Below are positions 43,839 through 51,780 of a stretch of 64,000 nt of DNA, piece by piece (the first letter of the stretch is position 1; every line of letters starts with the position of its first letter). Where the stretch lies: NCBI RefSeq assembly GCF_016863515.1, contig NZ_BOPA01000021.1:161683-225682 (forward strand), given 5' to 3'. The notes below the pieces were generated by a model that was not told the DNA's origin, made no database searches, and saw nothing but the letters and a program-made list of their open reading frames with translations. The translations under genes and the position numbers were made by a program. The stretch is from Micromonospora gifhornensis (GTDB taxonomy: Bacteria; Actinomycetota; Actinomycetes; Mycobacteriales; Micromonosporaceae).

Positions 43839-43915
43839 AAGATCGCGCTCGATCCCGGATCGAGTGGTCTCGAAGCAACTTGGAAGCCACTCGATCCCGA
43901 ATCGAGCGTGATCTT
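43839..43915. repeat. Long inverted repeat with internally palindromic arms
   Basis: Arms of 29 bp at 43839-43867 and 43887-43915 pair at 26 of 29 positions around a 19-base loop. Each arm itself contains a CTCGATCC/GGATCGAG palindrome, so cruciform or cloverleaf folds are possible. It lies between convergent genes, where it may end transcription; its size suggests a dispersed REP-like element. Confidence 0.75.
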
Positions 43916-43951
43916 GAACGTCCCGCCCGGGGAACAGGGTGGCGGGGCCGG

Positions 43952-44977
43952 TCAGCGGGGGCGGTCGCGGTCGCGGGAGGGTTGGACCCGCTTGGGTTCG
44001 CCGGGCATCTTCGGGTGGTCCGGTGGGTAGGGCAGGTCGCCCTCGCCGGCTGCGGCGTCGCGCTCGGCCCACTCCAGCAGCGGAGTGATGTCCCACCCGG
44101 CGTCGTCGATGCCGGCATGCGGGTCACCCTGCTCGGCCAGCCGCGGCGGGACGGTACGCAGGTCGAAGTCGTCCGGGTCGACGTCGGGTAGCTCGTCCCA
44201 GGTGACCGGGGTGGAGACGGTCGCCCGGGCGTTGGCCCGCAGCGAGTACGCGCAGGCGATGGTGCGGTCCCGAGCCATCTGGTTGTAGTCGATAAAGACC
44301 CTCTCGCCGCGTTCCTCCTTCCACCAGGCGGTGGTGACCAGGTCGGGGCGGCGGCGGGCCAGCTCCCGGGCCAGCGCGATGGTGGCCCGGCGCACCTCGA
44401 CGAAGCTCCAGCGTGGCTGGATGCGCAGGTAGACGTGCACGCCTCGGCCGCCGGAGGTCTTCGGCCAGCCGGGGACGCCCAGCTCGTCGAGGATGGCGCG
44501 CAGCTCGCCGGCGGCGGTGGCCGCGTGGGCGAAGTCGGTGCCGGGCTGCGGGTCGAGGTCGACGCGCAGCTCGTCGGGGCGATCGGGCTCGGCGGCGCGC
44601 ACCGGCCACGGGTGGAACACGACGGTGCCCATCTGCGCCGCCCAGGCCACGTGGGCCAGGTCAGCCGGGCAGAGCTCCGCGGCGGTGCGCCCGCTGGGGA
44701 AGGTGATCTCGGTGGTGCGCACCCAGGGTGGTACGCCCCGGGTGGGCACCCGCTTCTGGAAGAACATCTCCCCCTCGATGCCGTCGGGGAAGCGTTGCAG
44801 GGTGGTCGGCCGCTCCCGCAGGGCACGCATGATGCCGTCGCCGACGCCCAGGTAGTAGCCGAAGACGTCGGCCTTGGTGAAGCCGCGCTTCGGGAAGATC
44901 ACCCGGTCCGGGCTGGACAGCCGTACGGTGTGCCCCGCGACCTCGATCTCCTCGGCCGCCGCCTTCGTGCCTGCCAT
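43952..44977 (-). CDS. LigD-type primase-polymerase (AEP) of end joining
   Basis: 341 residues from ATG 44977. The archaeo-eukaryotic primase fold of LigD polymerase domains is evident: RVIFPKRGFTKADVFGYYLG, then FFQKRVPTRGVPPWV, metal-binding DxD in RVDLDPQPGTDF, KTSGGRGVHVYLRI, and the third aspartate in ERVFIDYNQMARDRT. It is free-standing, with no ligase or phosphoesterase domain, like mycobacterial PolD1/PolD2. It would fill gaps, preferring ribonucleotides, during Ku-dependent end joining or excision repair. No ku gene is in the window; LigC is at 24161-25273. Confidence 0.88.
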   Translation of the reverse strand: MAGTKAAAEEIEVAGHTVRLSSPDRVIFPKRGFTKADVFGYYLGVGDGIMRALRERPTTLQRFPDGIEGEMFFQKRVPTRGVPPWVRTTEITFPSGRTAAELCPADLAHVAWAAQMGTVVFHPWPVRAAEPDRPDELRVDLDPQPGTDFAHAATAAGELRAILDELGVPGWPKTSGGRGVHVYLRIQPRWSFVEVRRATIALARELARRRPDLVTTAWWKEERGERVFIDYNQMARDRTIACAYSLRANARATVSTPVTWDELPDVDPDDFDLRTVPPRLAEQGDPHAGIDDAGWDITPLLEWAERDAAAGEGDLPYPPDHPKMPGEPKRVQPSRDRDRPR

Positions 44978-45012
44978 TTCGCGACCATATGCGATGGGTC
45001 CGACGTTCGACG

Positions 45013-45018
45013 TACCGT
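45013..45018 (+). promoter_or_regulatory. -10 element of msrB (leaderless)
   Basis: TACCGT ends six bases before GTG 45025, so transcription would start at the first base of the start codon. No ribosome site is present upstream. Confidence 0.5.
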
Positions 45019-45024
45019 TGACGG

Positions 45025-45435
45025 GTGAGTCTTCCCGACAGCGAACTGCCCCGCACCGAGGACGAGTGGCGGGTCCGGCTCAGCCCCGAGGAGTTCCGGG
45101 TGCTGCGCGAGCACGGCACGGAGCCGGCGTGGACCGGCGAGTACGTCGACACCAAGACCCCCGGCATGTACCGCTGCCGCGCCTGCGGTGCGGAGTTGTA
45201 CCCGAGTGACACCAAGTTCGACTCGCACTGCGGGTGGCCGAGCTTCGACGACGCCATCCCGGGTGCGATCAAGGAGATCGAGGACAACTCCCTCGGCATG
45301 CGGCGCACCGAGATCCGCTGCGCCCGCTGCGACAGCCACCTGGGGCACGTCTTCCGCGGTGAGGGCTTCACCCCGAAGGACACCCGGCACTGCGTGAACT
45401 CGCTCTCCATCCGCCTGGACCCCAGCACCCCCTGA
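45025..45435 (+). CDS. msrB: Peptide-methionine (R)-S-oxide reductase MsrB
   Basis: 136 residues from GTG 45025. Two zinc-binding CxxC pairs are present (YRCRACGAELY and IRCARCDSHLGHVF), and the catalytic cysteine lies in RHCVNSLSIRL near the C-terminus. The GWPSFDDAIPG substrate loop is conserved. The enzyme repairs oxidised methionine in proteins using thioredoxin. Divergent from the LigD-type polymerase by 47 bases. Confidence 0.93.
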   Translation: MSLPDSELPRTEDEWRVRLSPEEFRVLREHGTEPAWTGEYVDTKTPGMYRCRACGAELYPSDTKFDSHCGWPSFDDAIPGAIKEIEDNSLGMRRTEIRCARCDSHLGHVFRGEGFTPKDTRHCVNSLSIRLDPSTP

Positions 45436-45440
45436 GCCGG

Positions 45441-46124
45441 TCAGGCCGCTGCCGGGTGGGCGGCCAGCATCGCGACCTGGGCGGTACGGGACTGCTCGAT
45501 GCGTCGGGCGAGGTCGCGTACCCGCTCGTCGGTGCCGGCTGCCAGGTGCGCGCGGGCCAGGTCGGCGGCGCCCTTCTGGTGGGTAGCGAGCACCTCGACC
45601 AGCACCCGGTCCACCTCGCCGGCCGGGGCGTCGCGCAGCCGGGCCAACTGGTCCGGGCCGGTGCCGTGGCCGGCGTGCTCGTCGGCGCGGGCGCTGCGCC
45701 CGGCCTGCGCCAACCAGCCGCGTGCGGTGGCCAGTTCGTCGGCCTCGGTCACCTCGATGGCGGCGATCAGGGTCCGCAGGTCGGGGTCGGCGAGCCGGTC
45801 GTGGACCAGCCGGGCGATCTGCAGGGTCTGCTCGGTGTGCCCGGCCATCATCGACAGGAACAGCAGGTCGATGCCGGCCATCCCGGTGGCTGCCGGCGTA
45901 CCGGATCCGGCGGCTCGCGGTGCGTCGAGAGCGGGTGACGCCGCCGGGCCGGTCGCCGATGCGGTCGCGGCCGGCGGTGCCGGCGCGCCGCCACCGCCGT
46001 GCTGCCCACCGCCGCAACCGGTGGCGAACAGCACGGCGGTCAGGGCCAGCACCGCCCGGAGGCGGGCCGGCGGGAGGTGCGGCCGGGACCAACCGCACCT
46101 CCCGCTGCTCAGACCAGGCTCCAC
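45441..46124 (-). CDS. DUF305 lipoprotein
   Basis: 227 residues from GTG 46124, a tentative start overlapping the LPMO gene by 16 bases. A hydrophobic stretch ends in lipobox LFATGC (about residue 38). After a Gly/Ala/Pro linker comes the ferritin-like DUF305 helical pair: GIDLLFLSMMAGHTEQTLQI and later VEVLATHQKGAADLARAHLA, with methionine and histidine residues suited to copper. Members accompany copper handling, which fits the adjacent copper-dependent LPMO. No enzymatic role is established. Confidence 0.8.
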   Translation of the reverse strand: MEPGLSSGRCGWSRPHLPPARLRAVLALTAVLFATGCGGGQHGGGGAPAPPAATASATGPAASPALDAPRAAGSGTPAATGMAGIDLLFLSMMAGHTEQTLQIARLVHDRLADPDLRTLIAAIEVTEADELATARGWLAQAGRSARADEHAGHGTGPDQLARLRDAPAGEVDRVLVEVLATHQKGAADLARAHLAAGTDERVRDLARRIEQSRTAQVAMLAAHPAAA

Positions 46125-46852
46125 AGCGCTGGTACGTTCGGCGGCTCCCAACCGGCGATCGCGGTGTGCGCCTGCCGGCAGCGGTACGTCCGACCGCCGT
46201 AGGTGACCTGGTCGCCGACGGCGTACGCGCGGCCCGCGGTCCAGGTGCCACCGGCCGGCGGGTTGCTGGTCGGGGCGACGGTCGGGGTGGGCGACGGTGC
46301 CGGCGGGGTGGTCGGGCTCGGGCTCGGCGGCGGGTTGCCGCCACCGCCGATCTGCAGGTCGACGCAGGAGTAGAAGGCGTTGGCGGTGTCGGCGATGTTC
46401 CAGACGGCCAGCAGCTTCTGGCGGCCGGAGTAGCCGGACAGGTTGACGCTGTGCGAGACGGTGGGGCCCGGCTGGCGTCCGCCGCCGCTGAACACGGCGA
46501 CCCGGGTGTTGCCGATGTAGTACTCCCAGTCGCGGGTGGCGTGCATCGCGGTGTTCACCCAGGTGAAGGTGACAGTGGTGCCGACCGAGGTGGCGGGCCA
46601 GCCCCGGTTGTCGTCGTTGAGGACGGCGAAGTGGGAGATGTTGGCGTGGCAGGTGCGCAGCCCCTTGGGGCCTTCCACGCTCTGCGGCTCCCAGCGGATC
46701 TGCCCGCAGTCGGGCACCCGGTTCTGGGCGCAGAGCGCCTGCCGGCTGGGCGGTGACGAGACGTAGCCGTGGGCCTGGGCGGGGGCGGCGACGGCCAGGG
46801 TGGCGACCATGGCACCCGTCGCGACCAGCGGGAGAGTGATTCTTCGACGCAT
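46109..46852 (-). CDS. AA10 lytic polysaccharide monooxygenase with CBM5/12 (chitin type)
   Basis: 247 residues from ATG 46852, with GAAGGAG upstream. The signal peptide ends AQA before His28, so the mature protein begins HGYVSSPPSRQ, placing the first histidine of the copper brace at its N-terminus; the second is in CHANISHFAVLN. The catalytic domain runs to about residue 180, a Pro/Thr linker follows, and a C-terminal chitin-binding module ends with TYRCRQAHTAIAGWEPP. The enzyme oxidatively cleaves crystalline polysaccharide, most probably chitin. It is short for a two-domain LPMO but complete. Confidence 0.9.
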   Translation of the reverse strand: MRRRITLPLVATGAMVATLAVAAPAQAHGYVSSPPSRQALCAQNRVPDCGQIRWEPQSVEGPKGLRTCHANISHFAVLNDDNRGWPATSVGTTVTFTWVNTAMHATRDWEYYIGNTRVAVFSGGGRQPGPTVSHSVNLSGYSGRQKLLAVWNIADTANAFYSCVDLQIGGGGNPPPSPSPTTPPAPSPTPTVAPTSNPPAGGTWTAGRAYAVGDQVTYGGRTYRCRQAHTAIAGWEPPNVPALWSLV

Positions 46853-46907
46853 GGCGGCGGCTCCTTCGCGGCATGTTGCCTGGTGAGGTGCCACCAACAT
46901 AATTTAA

Positions 46908-46936
46908 ACAATGTTAACAGTAAAGACCGTTGTCAA
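46908..46936 (-). promoter_or_regulatory. AT-rich promoter of the chitin-type LPMO gene
   Basis: On the minus strand TTGACA (46936-46931) and CATTGT (46913-46908) are 17 bp apart, in a roughly 50-base tract (46895-46945) that is strikingly AT-rich for this genome. The leader is about 50 bases. Confidence 0.5.
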
Positions 46937-46951
46937 TAAAAGTGGCAGCAC

Positions 46952-47227
46952 TCAGAGGACCAGCAGGCCGCCCTGGTCGTCCACTCGGTCGGCAGACTCG
47001 TCGTCGAACCACAGCCCACCCGTGGCCAGGTAACGGAAGCGGTGCTGTCCCGGCCCCAGCCGTACGGTCACCGTCCGGGTGCCGTCCCGGCGGGCCACCA
47101 GCACGTGTTCACCGGGCTGCCAACCGTTGAAGGACCCGACCACGCTCACCGTCCCCGGTGGGGTGTCTCGGGGAAGGCAGAAGGTGACCCGGGTCTGACT
47201 GCCGAAGAGTCGGTTCCGCTTGATCAT
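46952..47227 (-). CDS. Isoamylase early-set (CBM48-like) domain protein
   Basis: 91 residues from ATG 47227 (an adjacent ATG at 47230 abuts the GGGAGGA site). The whole protein is one early-set/glycogen-binding fold: TRVTFCLPRDTPPGTVSVVG, GSFNGWQPGEHVL and the final RFRYLATGGLWFDDESADR. Stand-alone domains like this occur in actinobacteria and may bind glycogen or maltodextrin. No catalytic domain is attached. Confidence 0.8.
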   Translation of the reverse strand: MIKRNRLFGSQTRVTFCLPRDTPPGTVSVVGSFNGWQPGEHVLVARRDGTRTVTVRLGPGQHRFRYLATGGLWFDDESADRVDDQGGLLVL

Positions 47228-47441
47228 CATTCCTCCCGGTTCGCGTACTCCACCGAAAGGCGGCGGCCGAGCCGCCGCCGGCCAGGTCACCAGGTACAAC
47301 GGCCGATCCGCGGCGAGCGACACGCCGCCCCGTCCGGGCGATCGGCTCCCCGTCCGGGCGATCGGCGCCGAATCCGGGCGACCCGGCCGGTCGGGTGCCG
47401 CACGCTGGGGGCAACAACCGGGCTATCGAGGGAGATGCGTC

Positions 47442-47702
47442 GTGGCGACGTGCGAGGTCTGCGGAAACGACTACTGGCTGGCCTTCGAGGTACGCACCGT
47501 CAGCGGCGACGTGCACACCTTCGACAGCTTCGAGTGCGCCGCACACAAGTTGGCCCCGATCTGTGAACACTGCCAGGTGAAGATCATCGGGCACGGGGTG
47601 GAGGTCTCCGGGCGGTTCTTCTGCTGCGGTCACTGCGCCCGCGCGGTGGAGGCCGAGCAGGGCGCCCAGATCCGTGACACCGTCGGCGCCCGCCCCGCCT
47701 GA
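47442..47702 (+). CDS. Small zinc-ribbon protein
   Basis: 86 residues from GTG 47442, with GAGGGAG nine bases upstream. Cysteine pairs CEVCGNDYW (residues 4-7), CEHCQVKI and CCGHC, plus ECAAH, indicate one or two zinc ribbons. Metal-binding proteins of this appearance are common in actinobacteria without known role. Not in an operon. Confidence 0.75.
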   Translation: MATCEVCGNDYWLAFEVRTVSGDVHTFDSFECAAHKLAPICEHCQVKIIGHGVEVSGRFFCCGHCARAVEAEQGAQIRDTVGARPA

Positions 47703-47812
47703 CCGTGCACGCCCTCATCGCCCGACCAGGCGCGGCCCCGCCCCGCTCGACCAGGCACGCTCCCCGTCGCGGCTGACACCCACCCGAGATCGGCGGCCGG
47801 TCGGTGACGCCC

Positions 47813-47818
47813 TAGCCT
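47813..47818 (+). promoter_or_regulatory. -10 element of the ElaA-like gene (leaderless)
   Basis: TAGCCT followed by exactly six bases and ATG 47825. No ribosome site lies between. Confidence 0.55.
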
Positions 47819-47824
47819 GGGCCG

Positions 47825-48265
47825 ATGCCGAGCACGCAGCTGCGGGTCGCCGGGTTCGCCGACCTGGACGCCCGCACCTTTCACGACCTGGTACGGCTGC
47901 GCGTCGACGTGTTCGTCGTCGAGCAGGAGTGCGCGTACCCGGAACTCGACGGCCGCGACGTCGAACCCGACACCCGACACCTCTGGCTGGCACGCGACGG
48001 CGCTGTCCTGGCGTACCTGCGAATCCTGGCCGACCCCGACGGCGTGGCCAGGATCGGTCGGGTGGTGGTGGCGCCGTCGGCGCGCGGAGGCGGTCATGCC
48101 GGGCGGCTGCTGACCGCGGCCCTGGCCGAGATCGGCGACCGGCCGTGCGTGCTGGAGGCGCAGTCGCATCTGGTCGACTTCTACGCCCGGCACGGGTTCA
48201 CGGTCAGCGGCCCGGAGTACGTCGAGGACGGCATCCCGCACACCCCCATGCGCCGCGACCCCTGA
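47825..48265 (+). CDS. ElaA-family GNAT acetyltransferase
   Basis: 146 residues from ATG 47825. LVRLRVDVFVVEQECAYPEL near residue 23 and DTRHLWLARDG are the ElaA signatures; the acetyl-CoA loop is IGRVVVAPSARGGGHAGRLL, and EAQSHLVDFYARHGF is the C-terminal motif. Substrate unknown in the family. Single-gene unit. Confidence 0.88.
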   Translation: MPSTQLRVAGFADLDARTFHDLVRLRVDVFVVEQECAYPELDGRDVEPDTRHLWLARDGAVLAYLRILADPDGVARIGRVVVAPSARGGGHAGRLLTAALAEIGDRPCVLEAQSHLVDFYARHGFTVSGPEYVEDGIPHTPMRRDP

Positions 48266-48418
48266 TCCGACCGCGGCGATTGACGGATGGCGATGTTTTG
48301 TGCCATTCTTCCGCACGGAGCCAATAACCGCAGTGCCACGCGGACCGGCGCGGGAGAGGCAACTCCCGGGCGTTCGGGCGATGTCGCAATCCGACGACTC
48401 CCCCTGGGGGCTCCACGC

Positions 48419-49519
48419 ATGTCCAAAATGCTCAAACCCGCCAGGCTGGCCGGCCTGCTCGCCACCGCGGCAGCCGCCACCCTGCTCGTCTCCACCGCCT
48501 TGGTCAACTCCGCCTCAGCACACGGCTCGGTCGTCAACCCCGGCGCCCGCGCCTACAGCTGCTGGGAGCGCTGGGGTGGCGACCACATGAACCCTCGGAT
48601 GGCCACCGAGGACCCGATGTGTTGGCAGGCCTGGCAGGCCAACCCGCAGGCCATGTGGAACTGGAACGGCCAGTTCCGTGAGGGCGTCGGCGGCAACCAC
48701 CAGGCCGCCATCCCGGACGGCCAGCTCTGCTCGGGCGGCCGCGCCGAGGGTGGGCGCTACAACGCCCTGGACACCATCGGCGCCTGGCGGACCACCCAGG
48801 TCTCCAACAGCTTCCGGTTGAAGTTCTTCGACCAGGCCAGCCACGGGGCCGACTACATCCGGGTGTACGCCACCAAGCAGGGCTTCGACGCGCTGACCAA
48901 GCCGCTGGCCTGGTCGGACCTGGAGCTCGTCGGGCAGATCGGCAACACGCCGGCCTCCCAGTGGCAGCGTGAGGTCGACGGCGTCTCCATCGAGATCCCG
49001 GTGAACGCGCCGGGCCGCAGCGGCCGGCACATCATCTACACGATCTGGCAGGCCAGCCACTTCGACCAGTCGTACTACCACTGCAGCGACGTGCAGTTCG
49101 GTGGCAGCACCAACCCGCCGCCCACCACGCCGCCGCCGACCACTCCCCCGCCCACGACCCCGCCGCCCACCACTCCTCCGCCGTCCACGCCGCCGCCCAC
49201 CACCCCGCCGCCGGCGACGGGTGCCTGCTCGGCGACGTACCAGGTGACCAACAGCTGGTCCGGTGGCTTCCAGGGTGAGGTGACTGTGACCGCGGGCAGC
49301 GCGGCCATCCGCAGCTGGCGGGTGACCTGGACGTACGCCAACGGTCAGCAGGTCAGCCAGGCATGGAACGCCACGCTCAGCTCCAGCGGCTCGACGGTGA
49401 CCGCCACCAACGTCAGCTACAACGGCAGCCTCGGCTCCGGAGCCAGCACCACGTTCGGCTTCCTGGCCTCCGGCTCCAGTGCCAGCGCACCCACGCTGAC
49501 CTGTACGGCCACCACCTGA
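48419..49519 (+). CDS. AA10 lytic polysaccharide monooxygenase with CBM2 (cellulose type)
   Basis: 366 residues from ATG 48419 (ATG 48428 possible). The signal peptide ends SASA before His35, so the mature start is HGSVVNPGARAYSCW, the form seen in cellulose-active AA10 enzymes such as CelS2; the second brace histidine is in GGNHQAAIPDG. The catalytic domain ends near residue 230, a proline-threonine linker of repeated PPPTTPP units spans about 233-270, and a CBM2 cellulose-binding module (CSATYQVTNSWSGGFQGE onward) closes it. It cleaves cellulose oxidatively, which fits the CebR-type operators at the left end. No such operator lies directly upstream of this gene. Confidence 0.92.
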   Translation: MSKMLKPARLAGLLATAAAATLLVSTALVNSASAHGSVVNPGARAYSCWERWGGDHMNPRMATEDPMCWQAWQANPQAMWNWNGQFREGVGGNHQAAIPDGQLCSGGRAEGGRYNALDTIGAWRTTQVSNSFRLKFFDQASHGADYIRVYATKQGFDALTKPLAWSDLELVGQIGNTPASQWQREVDGVSIEIPVNAPGRSGRHIIYTIWQASHFDQSYYHCSDVQFGGSTNPPPTTPPPTTPPPTTPPPTTPPPSTPPPTTPPPATGACSATYQVTNSWSGGFQGEVTVTAGSAAIRSWRVTWTYANGQQVSQAWNATLSSSGSTVTATNVSYNGSLGSGASTTFGFLASGSSASAPTLTCTATT

Positions 49520-49570
49520 TCCCGAGCGGGGTCGCGCCCATCTCCCTCGGGTGCGGCCCCGCCCGGCCGA

Positions 49571-49604
49571 CCGACGGGCCGACGCTGACGCGTCGGCCCG
49601 TCGG
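49571..49604 (+). terminator. Intrinsic terminator after the cellulose-type LPMO
   Basis: Perfect 14-bp stem (CCGACGGGCCGACG and its complement) with a 6-base loop, 51 bases past the stop. Confidence 0.75.
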
Positions 49605-49614
49605 CGCCGGTGAG

Positions 49615-49669
49615 TGTTAACAGGGGGCCCTTGCTATGCACGAGGCGTTAACAAGGTGCCCTTCCTTTC
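49615..49669 (+). repeat. 55-bp dispersed repeat, copy 1
   Basis: Begins TGTTAACAGGGGGCCC and ends GCGTTAACAAGGTGCCC plus CTTCCTTTC. The second copy at 52944-52998 is in inverted orientation; the outer ~12 and inner ~26 bases are nearly identical and only the centre differs. Each copy contains two GTTAAC sites. It touches the hemQ stop codon. Confidence 0.8.
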
Positions 49670-50369
49670 ACGCCAGGGCGGTGACGATGTCGGCGATCGA
49701 GCGGCGGCGGCCGGTGTAGAACGGCACCTCCTCGCGGACGTGCAGCCGGGCCCGCGAGGCGCGCAGGTCCCGCATCAGGTCCACGATCCGGTGCAGTTCG
49801 TCGGCCTCGAAGGCGAGCATCCACTCGTAGTCGCCGAGCGCGAACGAGGCCACCGTGTTGGCGCGTACGTCCGGGTAGCCCCGGGCCATCTGGCCGTGCT
49901 CGGCGAGCAGTTCCCGCCGCTCGGCGTCGGGCAGCAGGTACCAGTCGTACGAGCGGACGAACGGGTAGACGCACAGGTAGGCGCGGGCCTCCTCACCGGC
50001 GAGGAAGGCCGGGATGTGGCTCTTGTTGAACTCCGCCGGCCGGTGCAGCGCCATCTGCGACCAGACCGGGGTCATCGCCCGCCCCAGCGTGGTACGCCGG
50101 AACCGCAGGTAGGCGTCCTGGAGGGCGTCGCTGGACGAGGAGTGCCACCAGATCATCAGGTCGGCGTCGGCGCGCAGCCCGGCCACGTCGTACGTGCCCC
50201 GGACCACCACGTCCTTGCCGGCCAACTCCTCGATCAGCGACTCGACCTCGCCGGTGACGTTGTCGCGCAGCGACGGCAGCGGGGCGCTGACCCGGAACAC
50301 CGACCACATGGTGTAGCGGATTGTGGAGTTGAGTTCCTTCAGCCGGGCCGCGTTGCTCTGCTCGGTCAT
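49668..50369 (-). CDS. hemQ: Coproheme decarboxylase HemQ (chlorite dismutase family)
   Basis: 233 residues from ATG 50369, with GGGAGG nine bases upstream; the start overlaps the hemG stop (ATGA). Conserved blocks are IRYTMWSVFRVS near the N-terminus, VVVRGTYDVAGLRADADLMI, WSQMALHRPAEFNKSH and YDWYLLPDAERRELL with the reactive tyrosine region, and GDYEWMLAFEAD. HemQ decarboxylates coproheme III to haem b, the last step of the Gram-positive pathway. Last gene of the hemE-hemG-hemQ operon. Confidence 0.93.
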   Translation of the reverse strand: MTEQSNAARLKELNSTIRYTMWSVFRVSAPLPSLRDNVTGEVESLIEELAGKDVVVRGTYDVAGLRADADLMIWWHSSSSDALQDAYLRFRRTTLGRAMTPVWSQMALHRPAEFNKSHIPAFLAGEEARAYLCVYPFVRSYDWYLLPDAERRELLAEHGQMARGYPDVRANTVASFALGDYEWMLAFEADELHRIVDLMRDLRASRARLHVREEVPFYTGRRRSIADIVTALA

Positions 50370-51775
50370 CTCGCCGATCCTCCCAATGCAGTGATGATCT
50401 CCTCGGCCGCCGTCTCGCCGGAGCGGACGCAGACCGGAATGCCCACGCCGTCGTAGCCGGCACCGGCCAACGTCAGCGTCGGATGCGCCGCCCGCAGGAT
50501 GGTCCGCGCGGCGGCGATCCGATCGAGGTGCCCGGGGGTGTACTGCGGCAACGCCCCACCCCAGCGCTGCACGTGCCCGCCGACCGGGGCGGGCAGCGGC
50601 GTGCCGAGCACCGCCGACAACTCCCGGTGCACGGTGGCGGCCAGGTCCTCGTCGGAGCGTTGGAGCTGGGCCTCGTCGCCGTAGCGGCCCACCGAGGCGC
50701 GCACCAGCGCCACCCCGTCGTCGCGACGCAGGTGCCCCCACTTGGTGGTGAAGAACGTGGACGCCTTGATCAGCAGCCCTTCGGTGCCGGGCACCAGGAA
50801 GCCGGACAGCTGCGGCAGCGTCGGCTCGGGCAGGGCCAGGGTGACAAGCGCGACGCTTGCGTAGTCCAGCCCGCCGATCTTCGCCGCCACCGCGTCGGCC
50901 ACGCCGGTGAGCAGCCGGGCCGCCGGCCGGGCCGGCACCGCCAGCACCACCGCGTCGACGTCGACGTGCTCCGGGTCGCGGGTCGGCCCGACGGTCAGTC
51001 GCCAGCCGGTGCCGGTCGGGGTGAGTTCACGGACCGCGGCGTTGGTGCGGATGGTCGCCCCGCTGGCCGTGGCAGCGGCCTCGACCAGGGTGCTCAGCCC
51101 GCCGTCGAGGGTGCCGAAGATCGGTTGGCCGGTGTAGCGGGGTGCGGCGGCCTGCGCGGCCCGGACCGCGTCGAGCAGCGTGTGCCGGGTGCGGGCGGCG
51201 CGGGCCAGGGCGGGCATGGTGGTGGCCAGGGACAGGTCGTCGGCCCGGCCCGCGTACACGCCGCCGAGCATCGGGTCGACCAGCCGGTCGACCACCTCGT
51301 CGCCGAACCGGGCGCGGACCAGCGCGCCGACGGAGACGTCGTCGCTGTCACCGAGCATCGGCGCGCCGTCGTCGTGGTCGGCCTGCGGGGTCGGCCGGGC
51401 CACCGTCGCCACCTTCTCCAGATCCCCGGGTACGCCCATCAGCGTGCCGCCGGGGATCGGCCGCAACTGGCCGTCGACGGCGAGCGCCGCCTGCCCGACG
51501 GTGGGGTGCACGATCCGGTCGGCCAGTCCGAGGCGGCGGATCAGGGTCACCACCGCCGAGTCGCCGCCGGCCGGATCCCGCATCAGGAACGATTCGGCAC
51601 CGAACTCCACCGGACCGCCAAGCAGTTCACCGGTACGCAGCTTGCCGCCGAGCGCGCCGGACTGCTCGTACACGATGATCTCGGTGTCTTCCGGGGCGCG
51701 GTCGCGCAACCGGACCGCGGCGGCCAGGCCGGCGATGCCGCCGCCGACGACCGCCAGCCGCCACCGCGACGCCAT
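50366..51775 (-). CDS. hemG: Coproporphyrinogen/protoporphyrinogen III oxidase
   Basis: 469 residues from ATG 51775, six bases after the hemE stop. The FAD-binding motif LAVVGGGIAGLAAAVRLRD opens the protein, EFGAESFLMRDP and VDPMLGGVYAGRADDLSLA follow, and a C-terminal FAD segment LTLAGAGYDGVGIPVCVRSG closes it. This is the oxygen-dependent HemY/CgoX type; with HemQ present the substrate is coproporphyrinogen III. The symbol follows common actinobacterial annotation; hemY or cgoX would be equally apt. Confidence 0.92.
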   Translation of the reverse strand: MASRWRLAVVGGGIAGLAAAVRLRDRAPEDTEIIVYEQSGALGGKLRTGELLGGPVEFGAESFLMRDPAGGDSAVVTLIRRLGLADRIVHPTVGQAALAVDGQLRPIPGGTLMGVPGDLEKVATVARPTPQADHDDGAPMLGDSDDVSVGALVRARFGDEVVDRLVDPMLGGVYAGRADDLSLATTMPALARAARTRHTLLDAVRAAQAAAPRYTGQPIFGTLDGGLSTLVEAAATASGATIRTNAAVRELTPTGTGWRLTVGPTRDPEHVDVDAVVLAVPARPAARLLTGVADAVAAKIGGLDYASVALVTLALPEPTLPQLSGFLVPGTEGLLIKASTFFTTKWGHLRRDDGVALVRASVGRYGDEAQLQRSDEDLAATVHRELSAVLGTPLPAPVGGHVQRWGGALPQYTPGHLDRIAAARTILRAAHPTLTLAGAGYDGVGIPVCVRSGETAAEEIITALGGSAR

Positions 51776-51780
51776 GGCGG

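Noticed and set aside
48350..48385. GGGAG...CTCCC inverted repeat upstream of the cellulose-type LPMO considered as a CebR operator
   Set aside because: The half-sites are separated by six extra bases and lack the central GCGC, so they do not fit the CebR palindrome.
49117..49220. Tandem CCGCCGCCCACCAC-like DNA repeats considered as a repeat array
   Set aside because: They encode the PPPTTPP linker of the LPMO in frame, so the repetition is explained by protein structure.
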